A DNA stretch of 64,000 bases from Paludibaculum sp. (GTDB lineage Bacteria > Acidobacteriota > Terriglobia > Bryobacterales > Bryobacteraceae), in contig JARKQJ010000231.1 of the NCBI GenBank assembly GCA_029973955.1, positions 26,049 to 90,048 of the forward strand. The letters run 5' to 3'. The stretch's first letter is position 1. Each line of letters begins with the position of its first letter. The notes under the pieces were generated by a model. The model saw nothing but the letters and a program-made list of their open reading frames with translations, searched no databases and was not told the origin of the DNA. Shown here piece by piece: positions 29,296 through 37,286 of the stretch. The position numbers and the translations under genes were made by a program.

Positions 29296-30909
29296 ATGAG
29301 TGCAACCGCGCAGGCAGTGATGAAGAGCTACGCTCGCGGGCCGGAATCGGCCGTGTGGAACAGGACGATCGGCGAGTTGCTGCTGGAGACGGCGGCCCGC
29401 AGCGGGACGAAGACGGCGCTGGTGTCGCGTCACCAGGGGCTGAGGTATTCCTGGCGGGAGTTGATAGCCGAGGCCAAGCGGGTGGGCGCCGGGCTGATCG
29501 CCCTGGGCATGAACCCGGGAGACCGGGTGGGCGTGTGGTCGACGAACTGCGCGGAGTGGGTTCTGCTTCAGTATGCGTGCGCGCTGACGGGCATCGTGCT
29601 GGTGAACGTAAATCCGGCGTACCGGTCGCACGAACTGCAGTATGTGCTGAAGAAGAGCCGTATCCGCTTGCTGTTTCTGCATGAACGGGACCAGCGGGCG
29701 GACTACCGGGCGATTCTGGGGCAGTCGTTGAAGGATGTGGAGTGCGAACTGGAACGGGCGCTGTACCTGGGCACCGCCGACTGGGAGGCGATGCTGCGGG
29801 CGGGGCACGGCTGGGAAGCCCCCGTTGTGATGGCCGGCGACGTGGCGAATATTCAGTACACGTCGGGGACCACGGGCTCGCCCAAGGGCGTGCTGCTGAC
29901 GCACAGGAACCTGATCAACAACGGGCGGTTCATCGCGGAGCGGCTGCGGGCCACGGACGACGACAAGATCTGCATTCCGGTGCCGCTGTATCACTGCTTT
30001 GGCTGCGTGATCGGGACGATGGCGGCGGCGGTGTCGGGTGCGGCGATGCTATTGCCGGCGGCGACATTCGACGCGCGGAAGACGCTGGAAGCGGTCCACG
30101 CGGAGCGGGCGACGGCGTTGTATGGCGTGCCGACGATGTTCATCGCAGAACTGGCGCTGGAGGGGTTCGGACAGTATGACCTGACGAGCCTTCGCACGGG
30201 CGTCATGGCGGGCGCGCCGTGTCCCGTGGAGGTGATGCGGAAAGTGGTGGAGGAGATGCACTGCCACCAGATCACCATCTGCTACGGGCAGACGGAGAGC
30301 TCGCCGGTGAGCACGATGTCGAGCGTGGACGACTCCATCGAACTCCGCTGCACGACGGTGGGGCGGGCGATGCCGGCGACAGAGATCAAGATCGTCGATC
30401 CGGCCAGCGGCGAGACTCTGCCGTGCGGCCAGCAGGGCGAGTTGTGCTCCCGCGGCTACCTGGTGATGCAGGGCTACGACGCCGACGAGGAAGCCACGGC
30501 GAAGACAGTGGACGCCGAAGGGTGGCTGCACTCCGGCGATCTGGCCGTGATGCGGGAAGACGGCTGCTTCCGGATCACGGGCCGGTTGAAGGACATGATT
30601 GTGCGCGGTGGAGAGAATATCTACCCGCGCGAGATTGAAGAGTTCCTGCACGCGCACCCGAAGGTGGCCGACGTACACGTGGTGGGCATGCCGGATGCGA
30701 GGCTGGGAGAGACGGTGGTGGCCTGGGTGAAGCTGCAACCGGGGGAGACGGCGACCGAGGAGGAGCTTCGCCGGCACTGCGATGGGAGGATCGCGTACTT
30801 CAAAGTACCGGCGACCATCCGTTTTGTGGACGGGTTCCCGATGACTGTCACCGGGAAGGTGCAGAAGTTCCGGATCCGTGAGATGGAGCAGCAGTTGCGG
30901 GGGTGTTAG
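29296..30909 (+). CDS. AMP-forming acyl-CoA synthetase (fatty acid CoA ligase family)
   Basis: 537 residues. All class I adenylate-forming motifs are present: YTSGTTGSPKGV (phosphate loop), YGQTESSP, GWLHSGDLAVM, GRLKDMIVRGGENIYP, and the C-terminal catalytic lysine in TGKVQKF. It activates a fatty or other carboxylic acid with ATP and joins it to CoA; overall it is closest in look to medium/long-chain FadD-type and FadD3/AcsA-like ligases. Cytoplasmic or membrane-associated. Monocistronic as far as can be seen. Its TAG stop overlaps the convergent gene TAA stop within a shared TTAG. Substrate chain length cannot be read from the sequence. Confidence 0.92.
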   Translation: MSATAQAVMKSYARGPESAVWNRTIGELLLETAARSGTKTALVSRHQGLRYSWRELIAEAKRVGAGLIALGMNPGDRVGVWSTNCAEWVLLQYACALTGIVLVNVNPAYRSHELQYVLKKSRIRLLFLHERDQRADYRAILGQSLKDVECELERALYLGTADWEAMLRAGHGWEAPVVMAGDVANIQYTSGTTGSPKGVLLTHRNLINNGRFIAERLRATDDDKICIPVPLYHCFGCVIGTMAAAVSGAAMLLPAATFDARKTLEAVHAERATALYGVPTMFIAELALEGFGQYDLTSLRTGVMAGAPCPVEVMRKVVEEMHCHQITICYGQTESSPVSTMSSVDDSIELRCTTVGRAMPATEIKIVDPASGETLPCGQQGELCSRGYLVMQGYDADEEATAKTVDAEGWLHSGDLAVMREDGCFRITGRLKDMIVRGGENIYPREIEEFLHAHPKVADVHVVGMPDARLGETVVAWVKLQPGETATEEELRRHCDGRIAYFKVPATIRFVDGFPMTVTGKVQKFRIREMEQQLRGC

Positions 30910-31949
30910 CGGAGCGCCTCGATGGCCTCGGCCAGCGGCGCGGCAGTGTCGCCCGAGACGGGCAGGATCAGAGCGAGGCGGGCGCTGGCGGCTTCCCGCA
31001 AAGGCGCGAGTACCTCTTCAGCGTGATGTTGCAGCGAGAAGGCGGGCAGCGCTCCGGCCGCGTTGACGGCGGCGCAGGCCGGGTGCAAGTGGCAGTCATG
31101 AGAAAGCAGCACGGTTTGGGGGCTGACGCCCTCCGCTTTGAGCCGCTCCAGTTGTGAAGCGAGTTCTTCTGGGGGGACTTGGCTGAGGTCGATCTCAAGA
31201 TCGAAGGCGTCGCCCTGGCGGACGGCACGCAGATGACGGGCGGCATCGGCCGCCTCATCCGGATGGACGGTAAAGAGAGAGAAGAGGCGCGCGGTCTCTT
31301 CCGTGAGCGCACCGCCGAGGGTGTAGCCATCGCGGTAGCCGGCGCGGATGGCGGCCCAGACGGTCTGCCAGAAGAGAGAGGCGTCCGGAGCGATTCCGAG
31401 GGCCGCGAGATTGCGGCCTGTGGTTTTGAAGTGGGTGCGGTAGGTGCGGAACGCCGCCGGTCCGCTGAGGGCGGGCGCGGAGAGGACGGCGCGGACACTG
31501 GGGCGCAGGCCGTGGGCGCGGGGCAGAAAGACCTTGCCGAGAGAGTGGGCATAGGTCTCGATGGCAACGATGTCGGCGGGGCCGAACGGCACGGCGTTCA
31601 CCACCGCCTCGAGGCCTCCTCCGGGGCGCACGCGGCCGATGAGCACCGGCTTGGCGAAGAACGAGGAGACCGGGGCGGTGGCCGGCGCGATGTGCAGCAG
31701 TAGAGGCTGCGAGCCGCCGAAAGCGAGCCCATCGACGGCCAGGTAGTAAGAGGAGGAGTGAACCGGATCGGTCTCCAGCGAGCCGAAGTAGGGGCGGACG
31801 GTGGTGAGTTCGAGGGCGCTGGCGCGCCCGGCCAGGCGATTGCGTGCGTCTTCGGTGAGCGGCCGCCCTTCCACCTGGTCGTGGATCAGCCCTGCGATCT
31901 GGGATGCCTCGCTGGGGCGGAGGGGCAGGTCAAAGGGTACCGGATTCAC
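30906..31949 (-). CDS. Unrecognised 347-residue cytoplasmic protein downstream of galU
   Basis: I do not recognise the family. The protein has no signal peptide or membrane helix. Features seen: a GTG start with GGGGGTG upstream, a beta-rich N-terminal third (SSSYYLAVDGLAFGGSQPLLLHI, then KPVLIGRVRPGG), a central HSLGKVFLPRAHGLRPSVRA, an aromatic AFRTYRTHFKTTGRN, and a C-terminal part with SHDCHLHPACAAVN and SLQHHAEEVL, rich in His and Cys and possibly metal-binding. It lies 14 bases after galU on the same strand, so co-transcription is likely, and a nucleotide-sugar or sugar-related role is possible but not shown. The alternating beta/alpha look would fit a TIM barrel. Confidence 0.6.
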   Translation of the reverse strand: MNPVPFDLPLRPSEASQIAGLIHDQVEGRPLTEDARNRLAGRASALELTTVRPYFGSLETDPVHSSSYYLAVDGLAFGGSQPLLLHIAPATAPVSSFFAKPVLIGRVRPGGGLEAVVNAVPFGPADIVAIETYAHSLGKVFLPRAHGLRPSVRAVLSAPALSGPAAFRTYRTHFKTTGRNLAALGIAPDASLFWQTVWAAIRAGYRDGYTLGGALTEETARLFSLFTVHPDEAADAARHLRAVRQGDAFDLEIDLSQVPPEELASQLERLKAEGVSPQTVLLSHDCHLHPACAAVNAAGALPAFSLQHHAEEVLAPLREAASARLALILPVSGDTAAPLAEAIEALR

Positions 31950-31963
31950 GTGGTGTCACCCCC

Positions 31964-32848
31964 TCAGAATCCGAGTTTCTGCAGATAGTCGCGGAACGGC
32001 CCCCCCAGGTCTTCGCGTTTCAGAGCGAACTCGACCGTGGCTTTGAGGAAGCCCAGTTTGTCGCCGGCGTCGAAGCGCTTGCCTTCGAACTTCACGCCGT
32101 AGATGGGGCGGGAGCGCAGGAGATGGCGGAGGCCGTCTGTGAGCTGGATTTCGCCGCCGCGTCCCGGGGGCGTCGCTTCGATGGCGGAAAAGACCTCGGG
32201 GGTGAGGATGTAGCGCCCGATGATGGCTAGGTTCGAGGGTGCCTCCTCGGCCTTGGGCTTTTCGACGAGGTCGTGGATCCGGAAGACATTGGAACCGTGG
32301 CCGGCGTGTTTCACAGGCTCCGCCGCGACGACGCCATAGGCGGAGATCGCCTCCCTGGGAACCTCCATGAGGGCCACCACGGGGCAGCCGTAGAACTCAT
32401 AGACGTCGCCCAGTTGCTTCAGACACGGGACCTGCGAGTCGATGACGTCATCAGAGAGCACGGCGGCGAAAGGCTCAGGGCCGACCAGATCCTTGGCGCG
32501 CAGGATGGCGTGACCCAGTCCGAGCGCTTCCTTCTGGCGGACATAGGCGACATCGATCATCTCGCTGATCTGGCGGACCGCCTGCAGGGTCTCTGTCTTA
32601 TGTTTCGATTCGAGCAGATGCTCGAGTTCGAACGAAACATCGAAGTGATCCTCGATGGAGGACTTGCCGCGGCCTGTGACAATGACGATATTGTGGATGC
32701 CGGAAGCGATGGCCTCTTCAATCGCGTACTGAATGAGGGGCTTGTCCACCAGCGGCAACATCTCCTTCGGCATTGCCTTGGTGGCCGGAAGGAACCTGGT
32801 ACCCAACCCAGCGGCGGGAAACACCGCCTTGCGCACCTTTGGAGTCAT
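31964..32848 (-). CDS. galU: UTP--glucose-1-phosphate uridylyltransferase
   Basis: 294 residues from MTPKVRKAVFPAAG (ATG 32848); the frame continues to 32914 but would overlap the divergent TPR gene. It carries the nucleotidyltransferase signature GLGTRFLPATKAMPKEMLP, VLSDDVI for the metal aspartates, and LVEKP and GGEIQLTDGL further on. It makes UDP-glucose from UTP and glucose-1-phosphate for envelope polysaccharides. Length and motifs are normal. The following gene on the same strand is an unrecognised protein 14 bases away. Confidence 0.95.
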   Translation of the reverse strand: MTPKVRKAVFPAAGLGTRFLPATKAMPKEMLPLVDKPLIQYAIEEAIASGIHNIVIVTGRGKSSIEDHFDVSFELEHLLESKHKTETLQAVRQISEMIDVAYVRQKEALGLGHAILRAKDLVGPEPFAAVLSDDVIDSQVPCLKQLGDVYEFYGCPVVALMEVPREAISAYGVVAAEPVKHAGHGSNVFRIHDLVEKPKAEEAPSNLAIIGRYILTPEVFSAIEATPPGRGGEIQLTDGLRHLLRSRPIYGVKFEGKRFDAGDKLGFLKATVEFALKREDLGGPFRDYLQKLGF

Positions 32849-32888
32849 GCAACCTATTGTAGACAAGGGCGGCCCGAATAGAGGCACA

Positions 32889-33383
32889 ATGAGTTCGATG
32901 GCAGGCGATCCCAAGTACGAGATGGCATGGGAACTCTACCTGAGGGCGTGCCAGCTTCAGACGCAGGGCGACTACGAACTGGCAGCCGAGCTGTGCCGGC
33001 AATCTCTGCACCTCCACCCGACGGCGGAGGCGCACACGGCGCTGGCCTTCACTTACGACCAGCAGGGGCGCGGGGAAGATGCCCTGGCGGAGTGCCGGGC
33101 GGCGATCCGGCTGGACCCGGCGCTGGGCAATCCATACAACGACATGGGCGCCTACCTGATCGAGATGGGCCGTCCGGAGGAGGCGATTCCGTGGCTGGAG
33201 CAGGCCACCACGGCGCAGCGTTACTCCTGTTACCACTACCCCTGGTACAACCTGGGGCGCGCCTATCTGGCGCAGGAGTTGTTCGGCAAGGCGCGGGAGT
33301 GTTTCCAGCACGCGCTGGACATCGAGCCGGAATACGGTCCGGCGCAGGAGGCGCTACAGCAGGTCCGGCGCCTGCTGCAATGA
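32889..33383 (+). CDS. Small tetratricopeptide-repeat protein
   Basis: 164 residues from ATG 32889 (another ATG at 32898). It consists of about four TPR units: AWELYLRACQLQTQGDYELAAELCRQSLHLHP, AHTALAFTYDQQGRGEDALAECRAAIRLDP, PYNDMGAYLIEMGRPEEAIPWLEQA and PWYNLGRAYLAQELFGKARECFQHALDIEP fit the repeat pattern. It has no signal peptide, so it is probably a cytoplasmic protein-interaction scaffold. It is divergent from galU with 40 bases between the starts and is followed by the ferredoxin gene with its own promoter. No partner is visible. Confidence 0.85.
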   Translation: MSSMAGDPKYEMAWELYLRACQLQTQGDYELAAELCRQSLHLHPTAEAHTALAFTYDQQGRGEDALAECRAAIRLDPALGNPYNDMGAYLIEMGRPEEAIPWLEQATTAQRYSCYHYPWYNLGRAYLAQELFGKARECFQHALDIEPEYGPAQEALQQVRRLLQ

Positions 33384-33409
33384 CCTAAACCGGCTCGAAA
33401 TTACTGAAA

Positions 33410-33439
33410 TTGCAGAGTTTTTTGGGCTTGTGCTATCCT
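33410..33439 (+). promoter_or_regulatory. Promoter of the ferredoxin gene
   Basis: TTGCAG at 33410-33415, an 18-base spacer and TATCCT at 33434-33439. It lies 55 bases upstream of the ferredoxin ATG and just after the TPR gene. Confidence 0.5.
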
Positions 33440-33493
33440 CTGAGCAACTGGAGTCCGGCGCCTCCGTGGCCCGGCCAAGAAAGGGCTTCCAAT

Positions 33494-33754
33494 ATGGCTT
33501 ACGTCATCGCTGAACCGTGCATTGGCACGAAAGATACCGCATGTGTCGACGCCTGTCCGGTCGACTGCATCCACCCCAAGAAGGACGAGCCGGCTCACGC
33601 TGAAGCGGAGCTGCTCTACATCGATCCGGTGGAGTGCATCGACTGCGGCGCGTGCGTGCCGGTGTGTCCGGTGAGCGCCATCTTCGCGCTGGACGATCTG
33701 CCCGAGAAGTGGTCGGACTTCGCGCAGAAGAACGCGGCGTTCTACGGCCGCTAG
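33494..33754 (+). CDS. fdxA: 7Fe (3Fe-4S/4Fe-4S) ferredoxin
   Basis: 86 residues. Cysteines at 9, 17, 21 and 25 (C-x7-C-x3-C-x3-C, with CP after Cys21) and a second set at 48, 51, 54 and 58 (C-x2-C-x2-C-x3-CP) are the FdxA pattern, in which the first site usually holds a [3Fe-4S] and the second a [4Fe-4S] cluster. It is a small cytoplasmic electron carrier. The C-terminal tail (KWSDFAQKNAAFYGR) is typical. It is expressed from its own promoter. Its TAG stop shares CTAG with the convergent HpnK-like gene. Partner enzymes are not visible here. Confidence 0.93.
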   Translation: MAYVIAEPCIGTKDTACVDACPVDCIHPKKDEPAHAEAELLYIDPVECIDCGACVPVCPVSAIFALDDLPEKWSDFAQKNAAFYGR

Positions 33755-34557
33755 AGCTCTCCGAACCCCGTCAACTTGATTCGCGTATCATGGACCGCGG
33801 AGAGCACCCCGGGGTCCATGAGCGCCCGCAGTTCCTCCTCGCGGCTTTGCTTCAGGCGGGTGGGCGCGCTCTGTAATTCCTCTCCGTAGCGGCCCGGATG
33901 CACCATGAATTCCGTCACGCCTTCGGGTAGATGACGGAGGAGGTGGACCACATCTCCGGCGGTGAAGCGGCCGGTCACCTGAAATCCCCAGAAGGCATCG
34001 GTGTGCCGCAGTTGGTGGCGCCGGAGCGTCCGTTCAAAGCGCGCCGCCAGCATCCACAGCGCCCGGCTCACCACTCGCTTGTTCCAAGGCACGCCGGAAG
34101 TGTGCGGGAGCGCCAGGTCGAACGGGCGGCGCACCCATTTCACGCCGAACTCGGCGCAGACGCGAGCCAGGGCATCCAGAACGGGAGGCAGGATGTGAGT
34201 GTGCTTGTGCGCGTCGGCATGCGTGACGGGAATGCCCGTGGCGGCGATCTTTTCCATCTGCGCGCGCAGTTCGCGATAGATGTCGAGGCGACCCAGCGCC
34301 ACGGCTTTCACCAGCTCTCCGGGCGTGCGGGGCAGCGGACGGCCGTCGACCAGCGACAGACCCTGCACGAGCACGAAGTGCACGCCAATGTCGAGTGTGG
34401 GGTGCAGGCGGGCGAGTTGCACAGCGTCGTCGAAGGCGGCGCCGTTGGCCATGAGGGTGGTGGAAGTGAGGATCCCGTGGAGGTGCGCCTGGACGATACC
34501 GGCATTCACATCGCGGGTGAAGCCGAAGTCATCGGCGTTGACCGTGAGCAGGCGCAT
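33751..34557 (-). CDS. HpnK/ChbG-family carbohydrate deacetylase
   Basis: 268 residues, YdjC/ChbG/HpnK fold. NADDFG (7-12) supplies the first metal aspartates and HADAHKHTH the histidine ligands. The fold removes acetyl groups from chito-oligosaccharides (ChbG) or is associated with hopanoid biosynthesis (HpnK). Its ATG overlaps the stop of the MlaD-like gene by one base (TGATG), so it is the fourth gene of the mlaEFD operon. That context favours an envelope-lipid or hopanoid-linked role over chitobiose use, but the substrate is inference. It converges on the ferredoxin gene with overlapping stops. Confidence 0.85.
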   Translation of the reverse strand: MRLLTVNADDFGFTRDVNAGIVQAHLHGILTSTTLMANGAAFDDAVQLARLHPTLDIGVHFVLVQGLSLVDGRPLPRTPGELVKAVALGRLDIYRELRAQMEKIAATGIPVTHADAHKHTHILPPVLDALARVCAEFGVKWVRRPFDLALPHTSGVPWNKRVVSRALWMLAARFERTLRRHQLRHTDAFWGFQVTGRFTAGDVVHLLRHLPEGVTEFMVHPGRYGEELQSAPTRLKQSREEELRALMDPGVLSAVHDTRIKLTGFGEL

Positions 34558-35630
34558 CAGAAGAGCTTCAGTTGGATGGTGAGGAACTTCTTGGGGTTGG
34601 CGCGGAAGTCCTTCATCAGGGCGTTCATCTGCGCCGAAGTGGCGTTGATGTTGTCGTAGAGGGCCTGGTTGGTCATGAGCTGGCCGAGGGTGCCCTGGCC
34701 GGAGTTGACGCGGTCGATGGTCGCGTTGACGCGGTCGAGCGTGCCAACCATGCGCTTGTGCAGGGCTTCGTCCTTGAGGAGTTTGCCGGCGGTGCCTTTG
34801 CCGGCGTTGAGGTCGGCCAGCAGGGTGCGGAGTTCGCTGGAGGACTTGCGGAGGTCGTCGTAAAGCGCGGGGTCCTTCATGAGCTTGCCGGCGGTGCCTT
34901 CGCCTCTTTCGAGGCCGGTGGCGAGGGTGTCGAAGCGCTTGAGCGTGCGCTGGAGGTCGTTGTAGAGCGCCTCGTCGAAGATGAGGCGGCCCATGGTGCC
35001 CTTGCCTTCCTTGAGGGCGCCGGTGAGGACGGTAATGTCGGCGAGCGCGACGTTGACGCGGTTGTAGAGCTGCTCGTCGTAGATGAACTTGCCAATGCTG
35101 CCGTGGCCGGACTCGACCTGGGCGACGATCTTGTTGATGCGGGCCAGGATGGCCTGCATGGATTCAAGCAGCGGCATGGCGGACTGCACGACTTCGAGAA
35201 AGTCCTTTTCGTCCTTGGACTGGAGTGTGCCGCCGTCTTTAATGGGCTTGGCACTGCTGCCGCGGCGGATGTTGAGAAACTTGGCGCCGAGGACGTTTTC
35301 GGCGGAGAAGCCGATGATGGAGTCTTCGGGGATGTTGGCGAGCCACTTGGAGTCGATCTCCATGGTCATGCGGATGGCCCGGTCGTTGTCCTTATCGCCG
35401 GTCAGTTCCACGCGGGTGATCTTGCCGATGAGGATGCCGTTGAGGCGGACGCCGGAGCCGTCGGTCATCGCGGCCGAATCGAGCATGTAGGTGTAGAGCG
35501 TAGCCTTTTTCTCAAAGGGATTCTCGGCGCCGGTCATGAGGAAGATGAGGACCGCGAGCACCGACAGCGCGGCGATGGCCATGATGCCCACGCGCAACTG
35601 CGACCAGGCGACTTTGTGAGATGCGGGCAT
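34557..35630 (-). CDS. mlaD: MlaD-like MCE-domain lipid-transport protein
   Basis: 357 residues. One N-terminal membrane helix (about 14-33) anchors an MCE domain in the periplasm (GSGVRLNGILIGKITRVEL and IGFSAENVLGAKFLNI). The C-terminal half has five spaced repeats of the pattern G-T/S-x-G-x-L-x4-L-Y (GSIGKFIYDEQLY, GTMGRLIFDEALY, GTAGKLMKDPALY, GTAGKLLKDEALH, GTLGQLMTNQALY), probably helical and able to form a long tube or stalk. MCE proteins carry lipids between membranes with an MlaEF permease. It is third in an operon mlaE-mlaF-mlaD-hpnK. No MlaC or MlaB is present here. Confidence 0.88.
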   Translation of the reverse strand: MPASHKVAWSQLRVGIMAIAALSVLAVLIFLMTGAENPFEKKATLYTYMLDSAAMTDGSGVRLNGILIGKITRVELTGDKDNDRAIRMTMEIDSKWLANIPEDSIIGFSAENVLGAKFLNIRRGSSAKPIKDGGTLQSKDEKDFLEVVQSAMPLLESMQAILARINKIVAQVESGHGSIGKFIYDEQLYNRVNVALADITVLTGALKEGKGTMGRLIFDEALYNDLQRTLKRFDTLATGLERGEGTAGKLMKDPALYDDLRKSSSELRTLLADLNAGKGTAGKLLKDEALHKRMVGTLDRVNATIDRVNSGQGTLGQLMTNQALYDNINATSAQMNALMKDFRANPKKFLTIQLKLF

Positions 35631-35671
35631 GACTCCTTCTCCTTAGCTTCCCATGAATGGCGGCAGCATAT

Positions 35672-36481
35672 TCATCGGCTTGCGAACTTCGCGACGTAGG
35701 GTTCCGTGCATGTATCGAACTCTTCCGGCGAACCGAGGAAGACGATGCGTCCCTCCTTCAGGACAAGGTAGCGGGTATGGGTGGATTCCGTGGCCGGGAC
35801 CAGGCGGTTGAGAGCGCGGTCGTGGCGGTAGCGGTGGAGAATTTCGCCATCCTGGTGCCGGTGCGTGGCCATGACGGTGGTGGCGCTGCGCAGGTCTCGG
35901 CCTTTGACGATGAGGGCCATGATGTTGTTGGCGGTGATCGGGTCCAGGCCGGCGGTGGGAGAGTCGTAGAGGAGCAGTTCAGGCTGCGTGGCGATGGCGC
36001 GCGCGATACCGACGCGCCGGCGCATGCCACCGGAAAGTTCGCTGGGAAATTTGTCGAGCGTGTGGCCGAGTTCGACGAAGTCGAGGGTGGTTTCGACTCG
36101 CGCGCGTGCCTGGGCAGGGGTGACGGTGAGCGGCTTCTGGTTCAGCAGTGGGTAGGAGACGTTCTCCTCGATGGTGAGCGAATCGAAGAGGCCGCCCTCC
36201 TGAAACAGAACGCCGATGCGGGCGCGCACATCAAACCACTCGTTTTCGCGGAGGTGGGTGACATCCTGGCCGAAAAGGAGGATTCGGCCGGCGGTTGGAC
36301 GAAGCAGTCCGAGGCAGAGCTTGAGCAGCAGCGTCTTTCCGCTGCCGGCGGCGCCGTGAAGGACCAGCGCTTCGCCGCGGCGCAGTTCGAAGGTGATGCC
36401 GGTGAGTAACGGCTCCGTATCGAAGGCGAAAGAGACATCCTGGAATTCCAGTACTACGGGATGGGGGCCGGTGTCGCTCAT
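35672..36481 (-). CDS. mlaF: MlaF-like ABC transporter ATP-binding protein with Walker B Glu to Ser
   Basis: 269 residues from MSDTGPHPVV (ATG 36481, four bases after the permease stop). Walker A GAAGSGKT lies at 43-50, the ABC signature LSGGM at 149-153, and the switch histidine in ATHRHQD. The Walker B region reads LLLYDSPTAGLDP: Asp173 is present, but the catalytic glutamate that normally follows is serine (Ser174). The same strand codes TAC GAC TCT CCC, so this is not a frame error. It should power the MCE lipid transporter with MlaE in the inner membrane. The start at 36580 is rejected because it overlaps mlaE out of frame. Confidence 0.9.
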   Translation of the reverse strand: MSDTGPHPVVLEFQDVSFAFDTEPLLTGITFELRRGEALVLHGAAGSGKTLLLKLCLGLLRPTAGRILLFGQDVTHLRENEWFDVRARIGVLFQEGGLFDSLTIEENVSYPLLNQKPLTVTPAQARARVETTLDFVELGHTLDKFPSELSGGMRRRVGIARAIATQPELLLYDSPTAGLDPITANNIMALIVKGRDLRSATTVMATHRHQDGEILHRYRHDRALNRLVPATESTHTRYLVLKEGRIVFLGSPEEFDTCTEPYVAKFASR

Positions 36482-36485
36482 GAGA

Positions 36486-37244
36486 TCAGAGAGAGGTGAA
36501 GATCCGGCTGATGACGAAGGTGAGCACGACCACCCACACGGAGGCCACCACCACGGCCTGCGTGGTGGAGCGGCCGACACCCTGTGTTCCTCCGGTGGTC
36601 TGCATCCCGTAGTAGCAGCCTACCAGGGAGAGGACGATGGCGAAGGTGAAAGGTTTGATGAGGCCCTGTGCGATGTCGTTGTATTCGAGCGCGCGCCAGG
36701 CACTCTGCCAGTACTGGGTGCCCTGGGTGAGTTTGAGCATTCGGCAGGCGATGATATAGCCGCCGAAGAGGCCGAGGAAGTCGGCAATGACGGTGAGCAG
36801 AGGAAGGACGAAGGCGGTGGCGATGAGGCGCGGCTTGACGAGTTTGAGGATCGGGTCCGTGCCGAGGGCGCGCATGGCGTCGATCTGCTCGGTGACGGTC
36901 ATGGAGCCGAGTTCGCTGGCCATGCCGGAGGCGTTGCGCCCGGCCACCATGAGGGCGGTGAGGACGGGTCCCATCTCACGCACCAGCGTAATGGCGACAA
37001 TCATGCCCACCTGGCTGGTGGCGCCGTAGGTCTGCAACGCCCGGGACATCTGCAGTGCCATGACGGCGCCGCTGAAGAAGCCCGTGAGAATGACCACCGG
37101 CAGGCTGCCGATGCCGATGAGGTCCATCTGGATGAAGATGTCGTCCCAGTAGTAGGGCTTGCGCAGGATGCCGCGCAACGCCATCCCGGAGAGCCGGATG
37201 AAGTTCTGGAAGGTAAGAACGGGTCGCTTGAGAAGGTCCAGCAA
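36486..37244 (-). CDS. mlaE: MlaE-like ABC transporter permease
   Basis: About 252 residues if it starts at TTG 37244 (GAGGA about ten bases upstream) or 232 from ATG 37184; the very long frame to 38345 runs antisense through the peptidase gene and is rejected. The conserved MlaE core is clear: MDLIGIGSLPVVILTGFFSGAVMALQ, GATSQVGMIVAITLVREMGPVLTALMVAGRNASGMASELGSMTVTEQIDAMRALG, and four to five further hydrophobic segments. It is the inner-membrane half of a lipid (phospholipid or hopanoid) transporter. It is first in the operon and divergent from the P1 peptidase gene. Confidence 0.88.
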   Translation of the reverse strand: MLDLLKRPVLTFQNFIRLSGMALRGILRKPYYWDDIFIQMDLIGIGSLPVVILTGFFSGAVMALQMSRALQTYGATSQVGMIVAITLVREMGPVLTALMVAGRNASGMASELGSMTVTEQIDAMRALGTDPILKLVKPRLIATAFVLPLLTVIADFLGLFGGYIIACRMLKLTQGTQYWQSAWRALEYNDIAQGLIKPFTFAIVLSLVGCYYGMQTTGGTQGVGRSTTQAVVVASVWVVVLTFVISRIFTSL

Positions 37245-37286
37245 TCCTGAGAGATCCTCTCGTATTTCAAAGCTACCATAGAGGGC

